From Bacteroides fragilis NCTC 9343 (GTDB taxonomy: Bacteria > Bacteroidota > Bacteroidia > Bacteroidales > Bacteroidaceae): 64,000 nt of DNA. Position numbers and translations under genes: made by a program. Every line of letters begins with the position of its first letter. The first letter of the stretch is position 1. The notes under the pieces are model-generated. The model made no database searches and was not told the DNA's origin. It saw only the letters and a program-made list of their open reading frames with translations. Shown one piece after another: positions 42,005 to 51,680 of this stretch. The stretch covers positions 4,774,001 through 4,838,000 of the forward strand of contig NC_003228.3 in NCBI RefSeq assembly GCF_000025985.1, given 5' to 3'.

Positions 42005-44539
42005 CTATTCACAAGAATCATTTACCACAAACTGCCTGATCTGGCAGGACGTACCCTTACTCTGCGGATGATGGTCTTTCGACATCCGAAGAGTCAGGCG
42101 ATGTTTTCCCATCGGTAACTCCGTATCGAACATATACACCCAAGGGATATACAGTCCGCCACTCCAGGCTGTAAACGTATCTAACTTTTTGAATGGGGCA
42201 CCATCGACACTATATTCCAGTATCCCGGCAGCCGGACCACTCACACAAAAGATACCGACAGCAGTCCCTTCAAAGTCAAGTGTTAACTTCGCTCCGGGAC
42301 GATTGGTCTCAAGCATAGGTACGTCGACAAAGCCCGGACGCGTTTCGGCAGCAAGCCGGGGAGTCCATGGAGCAACCAACTGCCAACCTTTACCTATATG
42401 GGCTTGCCGGATATCGACCAATCTGCCATTTGTATAACTATATGCATCCAGTGGCACGGCAGGAAGAGCATGAGGCTTGGCAGCATCTTTGGCAGTAGCG
42501 CAAGGGGCATACATTTCATCGAGTACCTTGTTTATGGTAGCTGCATAATAGGCATGTCCCAAAGGGTTGGGATGTGTGCCGCCAAACTGTTCCCATGTGA
42601 ATTCACCACTCCGCATCCGCGCAGCAATCTCAGAAGCAAGATTAACAGAAGGAAGCAGGTAATGATTGGCCACCCGCTCATGGTTCAGAATTACATCAGG
42701 CATCTGCCCTTTATCCAACTTCGGAATAAAAGGATCGTAAATGAAATGTAACATCATGATATCCATTGACGGATTGGAGACCAAGGCATGCCGGACAATG
42801 CCTTCCATGCCTCTTACCTGCTCAATGGCACTAAATCCATTGGTGTCATCGTTCACCGCAGCCTCTACAAAAAGCAGATCGACTTTGCCTTTGGACAACA
42901 CATCATCCGTCAGGCGGAATGCCCCGGGAGTACTGCCGGTCGAAGGAATTCCGGCTGCAACAAAAGTGAACTTTGTATAAGGAAAACGCTGTTTCAAGTC
43001 TTCGCAAATCATATCCCGCCATCCCTTCATTTCGGTGATGGAGCCTCCCAGGAAAGCAACCGTACCCACCCGTTCTTTCTCAAACTTCCGATATGAATTC
43101 TGATAATTGCCTCTCAGCGTATAACATTGTCCGGCTTCATAGCCTGCCTGATGGCGAACAATAAAATCGACTACCGGAGTGGGATTCTCCAGACTGTGGG
43201 GATGATGATCCACCCCGGGTTTCAGAATAAGTTCGAACGGAGCCCCCATTGCTGTATAACGTTGACGAACCACTGCCGAGTTTTCGGAAAACGGCACTAC
43301 CCTGTCACTATCGCCACATACACAAATCACCGGAATACGAGCATCCGCCAGAGGTTTCAACCGGTCGATCGGATTACCGGGAAATGTATTCATCCGGACT
43401 TCTGTCAATCCCCATTCGTCCAACATTCCTTTCCATAATCCGGCATTTCCGGACGAACGTCCCGGCCAGCTGAACACATCGCAAACCGGAGCATCGACAT
43501 AGATACAAGCCACTTTATCCGGATGATCGGCTGCCCAATTATAAGCAAACAATCCTCCCCGACTAAAGCCTTCGAGTGTCACACGGGGAGAGAGACCGTA
43601 CATCTGTACCATATTCCAATAGAAATCGGTACCTGACTTCCGGGCACGCGGACTTCCGTAAAGGTGGGTCAAGTCATAATAAGCCACATGAAAACCCCGC
43701 TTCAGCAAAGCCTCATCTACCGAAGCAAAAGCACCGAAAAAAGCAGGACGCCAAATCCAGGGATTACCTGCCGCCGCCCGTTCGGGGCAAACAACAATCG
43801 CCTGACGATCCTGATAGGTAAAAGTATATTGATCGAATCCCTGCCACTTGCTTTTATGACCGGGGAAAGGCTGGGAGACGTGTTCAGGTGCTTCTTTACC
43901 CGTCAGTTGCCGATAAATGACCCGGGCAATGCGGGCTGCAGCTTTTTCATTGGGATGCACATGATCGGCAAAGCACTCTTTCATACCTGTCAGCGGAGTA
44001 TGCAGATCGATTACTTTCAATCGATATTTAGCAGCCAGCTGATCGATAACCGGCATCACGCCGTGTACAATCGTACTGTCATTAATCCCCCACTGTACAG
44101 CATAGGCGGGAATAGGGTAACACAGGTAGATTTCAGGTTTTGAGGGTAAAGCGCGAATCGTCCGTATCATCGTTTCCATATCCTTCTTAAAATCCGATTT
44201 GTACCGCCAGTTCTGCGGTTTCGTATCATTGGTTCCAAGTTTGATGGTCACAATATCGGGATTATAAGCCAATGCCTGCCGATAGCGTTCCTCCTTCATA
44301 TAAGGATGGTCACCCTTCATCAACATGGTACGGGCACTGACTCCAAAGTTCCGGACTTCATAACCGTCGCCCAGCATCTGCCCCAGCACAGCGGGATAAC
44401 TGTCTTTCGCAGGATTGCGCGTACCTACACCATACGTTATACTATTGCCGATACAGGCTATCTTAATCACTTTTTTCTGTGCCGTCACATACTGGGTGAC
44501 CATCAAAAGCAGGAGTAAGGAAATAATTGCGTTTTTCAT
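42005..44539 (-). CDS. Three-domain carbohydrate esterase (SGNH + alpha/beta hydrolase + SGNH)
   Basis: 844-aa exported protein. Domain 1 (about 22-215) is an SGNH/GDSL hydrolase with GNSITYG (Ser nucleophile), GTND and DHVHPN. Domain 2 (about 235-465) is an alpha/beta hydrolase with the GFSRGG nucleophile elbow, GDSDRVVPF and GVDHHP. Domain 3 (about 480-680) is a second SGNH with GGSITEMKG, VNDD and GGTHPNPLG. A beta-rich tail follows. All three triads look complete, which suggests removal of several acyl groups from one glycan. A -7 box TATCTTTG at 44570-44563 lies just before the start. Confidence 0.85.
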   Translation of the reverse strand: MKNAIISLLLLLMVTQYVTAQKKVIKIACIGNSITYGVGTRNPAKDSYPAVLGQMLGDGYEVRNFGVSARTMLMKGDHPYMKEERYRQALAYNPDIVTIKLGTNDTKPQNWRYKSDFKKDMETMIRTIRALPSKPEIYLCYPIPAYAVQWGINDSTIVHGVMPVIDQLAAKYRLKVIDLHTPLTGMKECFADHVHPNEKAAARIARVIYRQLTGKEAPEHVSQPFPGHKSKWQGFDQYTFTYQDRQAIVVCPERAAAGNPWIWRPAFFGAFASVDEALLKRGFHVAYYDLTHLYGSPRARKSGTDFYWNMVQMYGLSPRVTLEGFSRGGLFAYNWAADHPDKVACIYVDAPVCDVFSWPGRSSGNAGLWKGMLDEWGLTEVRMNTFPGNPIDRLKPLADARIPVICVCGDSDRVVPFSENSAVVRQRYTAMGAPFELILKPGVDHHPHSLENPTPVVDFIVRHQAGYEAGQCYTLRGNYQNSYRKFEKERVGTVAFLGGSITEMKGWRDMICEDLKQRFPYTKFTFVAAGIPSTGSTPGAFRLTDDVLSKGKVDLLFVEAAVNDDTNGFSAIEQVRGMEGIVRHALVSNPSMDIMMLHFIYDPFIPKLDKGQMPDVILNHERVANHYLLPSVNLASEIAARMRSGEFTWEQFGGTHPNPLGHAYYAATINKVLDEMYAPCATAKDAAKPHALPAVPLDAYSYTNGRLVDIRQAHIGKGWQLVAPWTPRLAAETRPGFVDVPMLETNRPGAKLTLDFEGTAVGIFCVSGPAAGILEYSVDGAPFKKLDTFTAWSGGLYIPWVYMFDTELPMGKHRLTLRMSKDHHPQSKGTSCQIRQFVVNDSCE

Positions 44540-44562
44540 TTTTCTATTTGTTTATTCGCCCC

Positions 44563-44570
44563 CAAAGATA
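44563..44570 (-). promoter_or_regulatory. -7 box of the esterase gene
   Basis: TATCTTTG on the minus strand, 24 bp before the ATG at 44539. The -33 element is not evident. Confidence 0.5.
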
Positions 44571-44724
44571 CACAACGATTTTCAATAAACGGACGCAATC
44601 CTCCTCAAATATCACCTTGATAGAAGAGCCCAATCCGACCATACATTTTACAGATACCACTTTATAAAATGAAATAAAACAATCATACAGTTATGTGAAG
44701 ACTTATTCCATCATTATACAGAAA

Positions 44725-44758
44725 GGGAGTCCATGCCGATATCTCTACATGTACTCCC
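44725..44758 (-). terminator. Terminator of the seven-gene surface operon
   Basis: GGGAGT..CATG pairs with CATG.ACTCCC across 44725-44758, and CTTTCTG follows on the minus strand. It lies 38 bp after the stop of the transglutaminase-like gene. Confidence 0.6.
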
Positions 44759-44796
44759 TCTCTTAGAATAGTGTTTAATCCGTGATAGCCACCTGG

Positions 44797-45960
44797 CTAT
44801 CTCCTCAATAAATTCCCTCGTAACGAAGGTTTTGTTGCATAATACCTCTCCAAAAATAACTTATGTTTATAGATTTGCATTGCCAGATCCATAATCGATT
44901 CGCGCAAATTGAGTAAAGCCTGTTTGTATTGGGGTGAAATAGTATGCACAGAGTTAATCAGGCTATCAGCCCGCAAAGTCAACTCCTCTGAAACTTCAAT
45001 CATCCGACGTACTTGAGCCTCCGCTTTTCGGGGACGAAAACCCGCTTTCCGGTAACGAATAAAAACATTGATAGAATCAACCGCCCGATTTTGCAGATCG
45101 GTAGCGGCCGCATAAACATCAATGGCTTCCGAATCTTTCCCTACCTGTGTATTAGCCTGATTTAGCTGCAAAAAATAATCAACTAAATCATTACCTTTTC
45201 CATTCGCCAGGATTCTACTCCGAGCCGCCTCCAGTTGTTCCACCCAACTCTGCCGATCGTACACTTTCAGGGAGTCTTGCCAACAGAAAAACGGCACATT
45301 CCGTCCGGATTCCAAAACTCCCTTTTCAAATTCACTATACGAATAAGGACGTTTCAGGAATTGCCACAAGGGGTCAAAAGGCATATGAGTCTGAATGAAG
45401 CGTTCCGGCAACTGTTTAAAGTATACATCATCCGGCGCCGATACAAACCGATAGTCCTCAATATATCCCGTATCATAAGTGGGATCAAAGAAATACCATT
45501 CTCCATTCACCTGCGCAACGCACCACTCGTGCACTTCTGGAAGCACCACATTGCCACTCTTCCCGTAACCGTCAATCAGATATGCTTTTATCCCGACTTT
45601 ACCGGCTAAAGTTTTAAAAAGCAGGGCGAACTGCCGGCATACTCCTTTTCGGGTCGAAAGTGTCTCCTGCACCTCCTTTTCCTCGCTATAAACCTCGTTC
45701 CGGGAGGTAAAAGTAGTGAAAACATTATAGGCCATACGGTGGGTCATCCACACATAAATAGCACGCATTTTCGCTTCATCTCCCTTAAATTTCCGGTTAA
45801 TATACTCCGCAAAAGTATCTACCTTCTTCGTATATTCATCCGGAATACTTAAAATAGCGGCATCTACCCGTGCATATCTGTTAGAGGAAGGCTGAGCCTC
45901 TCCATAAAAAGGCATGCAAATTGCCATAAGTGACAGAAACCAAAACCGTTTTAACTTCAT
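44797..45960 (-). CDS. Exported transglutaminase-like protein
   Basis: 387-aa protein with a signal peptide (ending near YGEAQ). The transglutaminase-like core has the Cys in GVCRQFALLF (about residue 100), the His in HEWCVAQV and the Asp in FFDPTYD, in the usual order. In bacteria this fold may act as a peptidase or amidase, or it may crosslink, so the reaction is open. The helical C-terminal half (about 220-387) may be a docking domain. It is the last gene of a leftward operon of exported proteins and is followed by a terminator. Confidence 0.85.
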   Translation of the reverse strand: MKLKRFWFLSLMAICMPFYGEAQPSSNRYARVDAAILSIPDEYTKKVDTFAEYINRKFKGDEAKMRAIYVWMTHRMAYNVFTTFTSRNEVYSEEKEVQETLSTRKGVCRQFALLFKTLAGKVGIKAYLIDGYGKSGNVVLPEVHEWCVAQVNGEWYFFDPTYDTGYIEDYRFVSAPDDVYFKQLPERFIQTHMPFDPLWQFLKRPYSYSEFEKGVLESGRNVPFFCWQDSLKVYDRQSWVEQLEAARSRILANGKGNDLVDYFLQLNQANTQVGKDSEAIDVYAAATDLQNRAVDSINVFIRYRKAGFRPRKAEAQVRRMIEVSEELTLRADSLINSVHTISPQYKQALLNLRESIMDLAMQIYKHKLFLERYYATKPSLRGNLLRR

Positions 45961-45984
45961 ATCTATCTTTCAATAAAGAAATGA

Positions 45985-46848
45985 TCAAAACATGATGCCT
46001 ATACCTATATTAGCTTCGACTTGCTTAAATTGGTTGGTCTGTACCCCAAGCGAAACAGCCACTCCGCCAAAACGAGCGACAGCGCCCAGTTCCGCCTCAA
46101 CACCTTTGTAACAGTCACTGTTAATCTTAACATATGGATTTTGTATCCCATCGACTTCCCCGTCTACCTCTTTCGCATAATTGCGGGATCCATATCCGAC
46201 ACCCGCATAGAGATAAAGCGTCTTCCAGTCACGTTGAAAAACCCGTTGAAGAACACCCGCAGTAATGGCAAAACGACTTTGTTGTTCTCCACCGGTATAC
46301 CATCCGGAGGCCTTGTCCACCGGATCTAAATCAGAAGAGACACTGCCAAAGTCAGTCTTTACTTTCAAATATCCTCCAGTCTTTTTCACTACGCCCACCA
46401 TCAGTCCGTAAGAAGTCTGCTCAAACGAACCGTAACTAAACACCGGCATCACCAAGGTTCTGATTTTGTTGTTTTTATCTTCAACCAACTTGATAGACAG
46501 TTCATATACCACTTGCTTCTCTATTTTTTCCGGAAACTCGTACCGTAACACACCATACTTTTCGTGCTTCAACGTCAGTCGGCGACAGCCTTGAGTGACA
46601 TATACCTGCACTTCACCTTTTCGGTAAAGAGGAGCACCTATCACATTTCCTTCAAATTCAAAGTCCCTACCTGTAGTCTCTATTTTAATAAGCGCGCACG
46701 GATTATCATTCAAATCCAGTCTCGGTCTGGTACGGGCCGTTAAATCACGTTCCAACTTCTGAAAGCTCTTCACTTGTATCTCCTGAGCTGCCACGTCAGC
46801 AAACATCAGTACCGAAAAGAGCATCGTAAACAAACAAAATTTCTTCAT
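45985..46848 (-). CDS. Predicted outer-membrane barrel protein with PEGA-like N-terminus
   Basis: About 287 aa from the ATG at 46848 (others at 46854 and 46857), with a signal peptide ending VAAQE. Residues about 50-110 look like a short PEGA-type beta domain (GAPLYRKGEVQVYVTQGCRR). The C-terminal half has alternating strands ending VEANIGIGIMF, as expected of a small outer-membrane barrel. It lies 12 bp after the LRR gene on the same strand and 24 bp before the transglutaminase gene. It may be the outer-membrane anchor for the operon's surface proteins. Confidence 0.7.
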   Translation of the reverse strand: MKKFCLFTMLFSVLMFADVAAQEIQVKSFQKLERDLTARTRPRLDLNDNPCALIKIETTGRDFEFEGNVIGAPLYRKGEVQVYVTQGCRRLTLKHEKYGVLRYEFPEKIEKQVVYELSIKLVEDKNNKIRTLVMPVFSYGSFEQTSYGLMVGVVKKTGGYLKVKTDFGSVSSDLDPVDKASGWYTGGEQQSRFAITAGVLQRVFQRDWKTLYLYAGVGYGSRNYAKEVDGEVDGIQNPYVKINSDCYKGVEAELGAVARFGGVAVSLGVQTNQFKQVEANIGIGIMF

Positions 46849-46869
46849 AATCATCATTCTTTATCAAAA

Positions 46870-49023
46870 TTACATATCCGTAACAGAAGGTTTTGAGCCT
46901 AGCGGATGACCGGCACGGGTAGAAGCATGCGAACCGACAATGCCGATAAAGCCGCGCGTCGATGCCGATGGGTTATTATTCTGCAGATAACATTCAAAAG
47001 GAGCGACATCACGCAATGATGGGACAAACACACTGCCTTTTTCGTAGTAAACGCTACCATCCGACCAATTATCCAGATTCAAAGCATACACCTTTCGGGT
47101 ACCTGTTACCCAGTCATAAGTGCCATACATGGAATATGCACCGCCATCCGTGGGAACTATTTCCGGGGTTTCGCCAAGAGACACATTGTCAGCCTCGAAA
47201 GTGACATTACCCGAGATGCAATACTCACTGGCATACTCTTCCGCATTGGGCATAGCGATCAGATATGGTTTGTTGGCCTCAATCGCAGTGACATCTTTAT
47301 AGGTTCCGTCCGCCTGCAATTCACGAAGCCAAAAGCGCTTCCAGATACCATCTCCCTCTGCCATGAAAGGAGCCAGCCGATTTCCGTCCTTATCAGTAAT
47401 GGTCTGTACAGAGAAAGGAAGAATGATCGTCTGCCATCCGGCAGCTTTTCCGGGAATGGTTTTCATCGTAAACTCACGAGTATAGGATATTTTGTTAGCC
47501 GTAAAGGCTTTTGGACACAGATAGCGCTTCTCGTTTTTCAATACAATAGTCTGAGCGACCCCACCCGGCTCTATTACATTCTTCCAGGTACTGGGACATT
47601 TCACATCGTGAGAAAGATACAGCAAACAACTTGTGGAATTCAAATCAATAATATTGGGAACATCTCTATTACATTCCCAAAAGATAGAAGTTAAGCGGGA
47701 GCATCCGTTCAGAATACCTCCTCCCACGGAAGTGACCGTTTCGGGGATTGTGATAGAACTTAATCCTGAATAAGCAAAAGCTGAACTATTAATCTCAGGG
47801 GTTCCTTCTTGAGAAAGATTCATTTCATTCAGACTGGAACAATATTCAAAAGACTCATCACCTATGGACGTGACACTTTTAGGAATCGAAACGGACACAA
47901 GACTAGAACAGCCTTGGAAGCTTTTCCCTCCTATGACTTGCAATCCCTCATGGAAAGTTACGGTCTTAAGATTGACACAGTTCTTAAACGAAAAAGAGTT
48001 AATCCACGATACAGATGCGGGAATATCAATAGAAGCCAAATTTTGACAACCCTCAAAAGAACTGCCGCTATAATGATCATTTTCTGCTCCTATTCTCTTT
48101 AGATTATCGGACAACTTTACGTCTTTTAAGTTAGTACAGTTCTGATAAGTACCGTTTTCAAGCGTTGTAACCGTATTGGGCATATCAACAGAAGTCAAGC
48201 TCTTACAATTAGCAAAGGCGCCAGTTCCAATACTGACTAAAGACGAAGGTAATGGTACATCAACAAGACTACTACAATCCCTAAAAGCAGAAACTCCAAT
48301 ACTAACTAAGGACGAAGGTAATGGTACATCAGCAAGACTACCACAATACTGAAAAGCATAGTCAGGAATAACCTGTAAGTCAGGAGACAAGGTTACCTTA
48401 GTCAGTTTGCCACAACTTTCAAAAACTCTTTCACCTAAAGTTTCGACATTCGGAAGGTCTACTTTTTGCAAACTGCTACAAGATTTAAATACATGTGCTC
48501 CCACCTTCTTCACAGTCACCGGAATTTCAATCGAAACAAGGTTTTTATTACCGTAAATGCCATAATCTTCTATCTCGGTTATATCTTTAGGCAATACCAA
48601 AGTCACTAACAAAGAAAAACATTGCAGCATTTTGGGGGTTATAACTCCTTTCTTTAGTTTATAATGCTCCCGATGATCCTCCGCGCCATACGTTTTATCA
48701 CTTTCTATCAACTCTACCTCTTTCATATCCAACACCTCCAGTCTAGGCATTTGATAACGAATCGCATCGATATCACTCGCATCCAAAGGGCCGGATACCC
48801 TCAATTTTTGGATCGTTTCCAGCTCTCCCTCCTGAAAAAACGATGCAAACTTACCGGCTTCCGTCATCGCCACGGTTTTCTCCACCAAAGCTGCCTTCGT
48901 CACCGGTTGAGATGTACTCTGATCAGGATTGACCCATTCCTCCACATCACCCTGGCATGCGGAGAAGCTTCCTATAGCTGTTGCTAACAGCAAAATAAGT
49001 AATGATAAATTATTTCGTTTCAT
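46870..49023 (-). CDS. BspA-type leucine-rich-repeat surface lipoprotein
   Basis: 717-aa lipoprotein (FSAC lipobox). Residues about 140-470 contain about twelve 23-residue LRR_5 repeats of the Treponema/BspA type, such as LPSSLVSIGVSAFRDCSSL. Two adjacent repeats are nearly identical in DNA with a 69-bp period (48222-48359), so copy number could vary. The last about 200 residues form a different beta-rich domain. Such proteins bind host or bacterial partners. It starts 5 bp after the FN3-repeat gene, giving tight coupling. Confidence 0.88.
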   Translation of the reverse strand: MKRNNLSLLILLLATAIGSFSACQGDVEEWVNPDQSTSQPVTKAALVEKTVAMTEAGKFASFFQEGELETIQKLRVSGPLDASDIDAIRYQMPRLEVLDMKEVELIESDKTYGAEDHREHYKLKKGVITPKMLQCFSLLVTLVLPKDITEIEDYGIYGNKNLVSIEIPVTVKKVGAHVFKSCSSLQKVDLPNVETLGERVFESCGKLTKVTLSPDLQVIPDYAFQYCGSLADVPLPSSLVSIGVSAFRDCSSLVDVPLPSSLVSIGTGAFANCKSLTSVDMPNTVTTLENGTYQNCTNLKDVKLSDNLKRIGAENDHYSGSSFEGCQNLASIDIPASVSWINSFSFKNCVNLKTVTFHEGLQVIGGKSFQGCSSLVSVSIPKSVTSIGDESFEYCSSLNEMNLSQEGTPEINSSAFAYSGLSSITIPETVTSVGGGILNGCSRLTSIFWECNRDVPNIIDLNSTSCLLYLSHDVKCPSTWKNVIEPGGVAQTIVLKNEKRYLCPKAFTANKISYTREFTMKTIPGKAAGWQTIILPFSVQTITDKDGNRLAPFMAEGDGIWKRFWLRELQADGTYKDVTAIEANKPYLIAMPNAEEYASEYCISGNVTFEADNVSLGETPEIVPTDGGAYSMYGTYDWVTGTRKVYALNLDNWSDGSVYYEKGSVFVPSLRDVAPFECYLQNNNPSASTRGFIGIVGSHASTRAGHPLGSKPSVTDM

Positions 49024-49028
49024 CTTTT

Positions 49029-51644
49029 CTAATTTTTACTTGGATTGTCAATGTCACCCGGCTCCGGCGCTCTTTTCGTTGAGTATTGTTTCACAGGACC
49101 ATAACTTAGCCCATGTTCATTCTTTGCATAGGCCCGGATATAATAGGTGGTACCTAACTTCAACCCCGAAATGGTAGTTTTTATCTCATTTCCTGCCGCT
49201 GCCGTAACAGAACCTCCTTCCGCGTTCGACTCAGTCGTTACCACAGGCTCTTGGCTGGAAGTGCTATAACAGAATCCCTGATCGGAGATGGTTCCTTTGC
49301 CGGACTCTCCCACCGCATTGGTTCCATTATTATTTATATAGGTACTGGCGGTAATTGAGCTGCCGGTGCTGCTAAAATTAATATCATTCCGTAAAGTAGG
49401 TTTCATCCATGGAGTTAATTCCGTCACACTTCCAAAGCAACCATTGTCCATGAACTGACTTTGAGCGAATGCTCTCACACGATACGTTACTCCCACTTCC
49501 AATTGGATGGTTGCTGTAAACCCGTCATCGCCACCGGTTCCCTCTAAGAAAACACTACTTGCGGAAGGCTCGCCGGTGGTACTGTAATAAAAACCTTTGC
49601 GAGCCAAAGATCCGTACCCAGTATTGGTCACCTTCGCTTTCAGCGTCATAATCCCATTTACCACACTGGTGGTCACTTGCGAAAGGACCGGATCATTGAT
49701 CACCCACTGATCACCACCGAATGTCTCCGTATCGCTATATCCGGTCATATTCCCCGAGTTTACCACATAAGCACGTAGATGATAGACCGTGTTCGGCTTA
49801 ATGGTGATACTGGCGGTGAAGCCATTCTCGGTATCTGTTCCGGGCACTTTGGTCATAGAGTTAATATCATCATTCCAGCCGGTTCCCCAATAGAAACCTT
49901 TCTCGCTGATTTCTACATTGCCGGCACTAACTACGGATGACGAGAGTGTGAGTACGTCCGGAGTAGCTTTGTCCCATGTGTAAGAAAGTTTTCCAGCCAC
50001 AGGAACAACCGCCTTGGTCGGTTCAAACGAGTAATAATAACTATACCCTTTTCCGCCTTCATTAACCGCATATGCGTACACGTAATACACCGTGTTTGCC
50101 TTAATGTCTTTTACCAAGGCGCTGAAAGTCGCATCAGTACCTTCCGCCACTACTTTATTCATTTTAGGGATGTCCGTTTCCGGATATCCTGAGACCGAAG
50201 CCGTGCTCCAATAAAATCCCCTTTCGCTCACCGTTCCTCCTCCTGCATCAGTTACCTTAGAGCTCAGTTTCATCTCTTTTCCTTGGGTTGAAGAAGTTAT
50301 CTCACCCAAAGCAGGTACACTGACAGGAACAGAAGTTACTTTCAAAACCTCTCCAAACCCTATTTGCTCAGCATCATTCACCGCAAAAGGACGGATATAA
50401 TACACTTGATTCTTCGCTAACTCTTTTATCACTGCAGTGAACACATCTCCTTCTACCTTTCCCTCCAAATGAGTATCCTCCTGATCCGGAGTCTGGTGGG
50501 TGGTACTATAATAAAATCCTGCCCGACTGATCGTCCCGTTTCCTGTATCCATGATGCGGGCGGAAACAGTCAGAGTCATCTTATCAACGTCCATATCATA
50601 GGTCGGCTCACTCACAACCGGTGCCTTCAATGACTGAGTTGTAAATTCTTTCCGCCCGCCAAAAGCCAGTTTGGTTACCTCGCTTCCAACCCTGTTCTTC
50701 GCATAAGCCCTCACCGAGTAGGTCGTATTAGGAACCAAACCCGACACTTTATAACTATATATATTGTCGTCCGATTTCTCTTCGACTTTATAAGTCGTCT
50801 CTTTATCCGGACTGTTCTTCTCACTCAGATAGAACCCTTTTTCAATCATTTCTCCTTTACCCGGATCTTCGATAACCGCCATCAAGGTTACCCAATTGGC
50901 CCCTACCTCACTTATCTCCTGTGTAGTGAGCCGAGCAGCTTCCTGAGAGCTGGTCGCTTGGTAGATCACACTGCTCTTTCCCTCGTCCTTAGTGTTGATG
51001 GCATAAGCATAAATCTCATACGTTGTTTCAGCCGACAGACCTTCAATCGTAATCTCAAAAGTATCATTGGTTCCATCCTTGAATTTAGAGGTTGCTTTTC
51101 GAGTGGGCTCTCCGACCTCCCCTTTCACCTTATAAGCAATTCCGAATTGCTGAAGCTTAGAGCTACCCGAATCCTTTATCTTACACTCGATCGTCAAGCT
51201 ATTTTCCCCAATCCCGATAGCCAAAGGCTCTTCCAGTTCTGGGGCCGAATTAGACAAGGTTCTGAACTCCTTAATCGGTGCGCTTCGAATAATAGCGGAA
51301 CCATTACTGGCATACATACAATAATAATATTTAGTATCGGGTTCCAGATTGGTCAAAGCTACTTCGCAAAGCCCACCCGTATCAGGAGTGGCAGAAACTC
51401 GTATCGCATCTTTTGTAGGCACTGTGGAAGCAGTGGAATACATAAATCCGCATTCAAAAGAACCCAATCCATCGGGAATGACGATACGCCCCCTTAAAAC
51501 GACCTCCGAACGCCCTACATTGTTATGCTCTATCTCCCCGTTGTCAAACTCGGGCTTAAACACCGAATTATCTCGATCATCACTGCTGCACGCTCCCAGT
51601 ACAACAAAGACAATCACATTCAACCAATTCCATATTTTTTTCAT
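49029..51644 (-). CDS. Lipoprotein with eight FN3-like repeats
   Basis: 871-aa lipoprotein (LGAC lipobox) built of about eight fibronectin-III-like domains of 95-105 residues. Each ends in a strand of the form YYxxAYAxN, for example TTYEIYAYAIN, NTVYYVYAYAVN and TTYYIRAYAKN. A repeated GFYYSTT or GFYWGT element lies about 40 residues before each. No catalytic domain is seen. The ATG at 51644 gives the cleanest signal; 51656 is an alternative. A long rod-like surface protein is likely, perhaps the stalk of the complex encoded by this operon. Confidence 0.88.
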   Translation of the reverse strand: MKKIWNWLNVIVFVVLGACSSDDRDNSVFKPEFDNGEIEHNNVGRSEVVLRGRIVIPDGLGSFECGFMYSTASTVPTKDAIRVSATPDTGGLCEVALTNLEPDTKYYYCMYASNGSAIIRSAPIKEFRTLSNSAPELEEPLAIGIGENSLTIECKIKDSGSSKLQQFGIAYKVKGEVGEPTRKATSKFKDGTNDTFEITIEGLSAETTYEIYAYAINTKDEGKSSVIYQATSSQEAARLTTQEISEVGANWVTLMAVIEDPGKGEMIEKGFYLSEKNSPDKETTYKVEEKSDDNIYSYKVSGLVPNTTYSVRAYAKNRVGSEVTKLAFGGRKEFTTQSLKAPVVSEPTYDMDVDKMTLTVSARIMDTGNGTISRAGFYYSTTHQTPDQEDTHLEGKVEGDVFTAVIKELAKNQVYYIRPFAVNDAEQIGFGEVLKVTSVPVSVPALGEITSSTQGKEMKLSSKVTDAGGGTVSERGFYWSTASVSGYPETDIPKMNKVVAEGTDATFSALVKDIKANTVYYVYAYAVNEGGKGYSYYYSFEPTKAVVPVAGKLSYTWDKATPDVLTLSSSVVSAGNVEISEKGFYWGTGWNDDINSMTKVPGTDTENGFTASITIKPNTVYHLRAYVVNSGNMTGYSDTETFGGDQWVINDPVLSQVTTSVVNGIMTLKAKVTNTGYGSLARKGFYYSTTGEPSASSVFLEGTGGDDGFTATIQLEVGVTYRVRAFAQSQFMDNGCFGSVTELTPWMKPTLRNDINFSSTGSSITASTYINNNGTNAVGESGKGTISDQGFCYSTSSQEPVVTTESNAEGGSVTAAAGNEIKTTISGLKLGTTYYIRAYAKNEHGLSYGPVKQYSTKRAPEPGDIDNPSKN

Positions 51645-51680
51645 ATTTATATTCAATTATTATATTTCACATTTAGCCCA

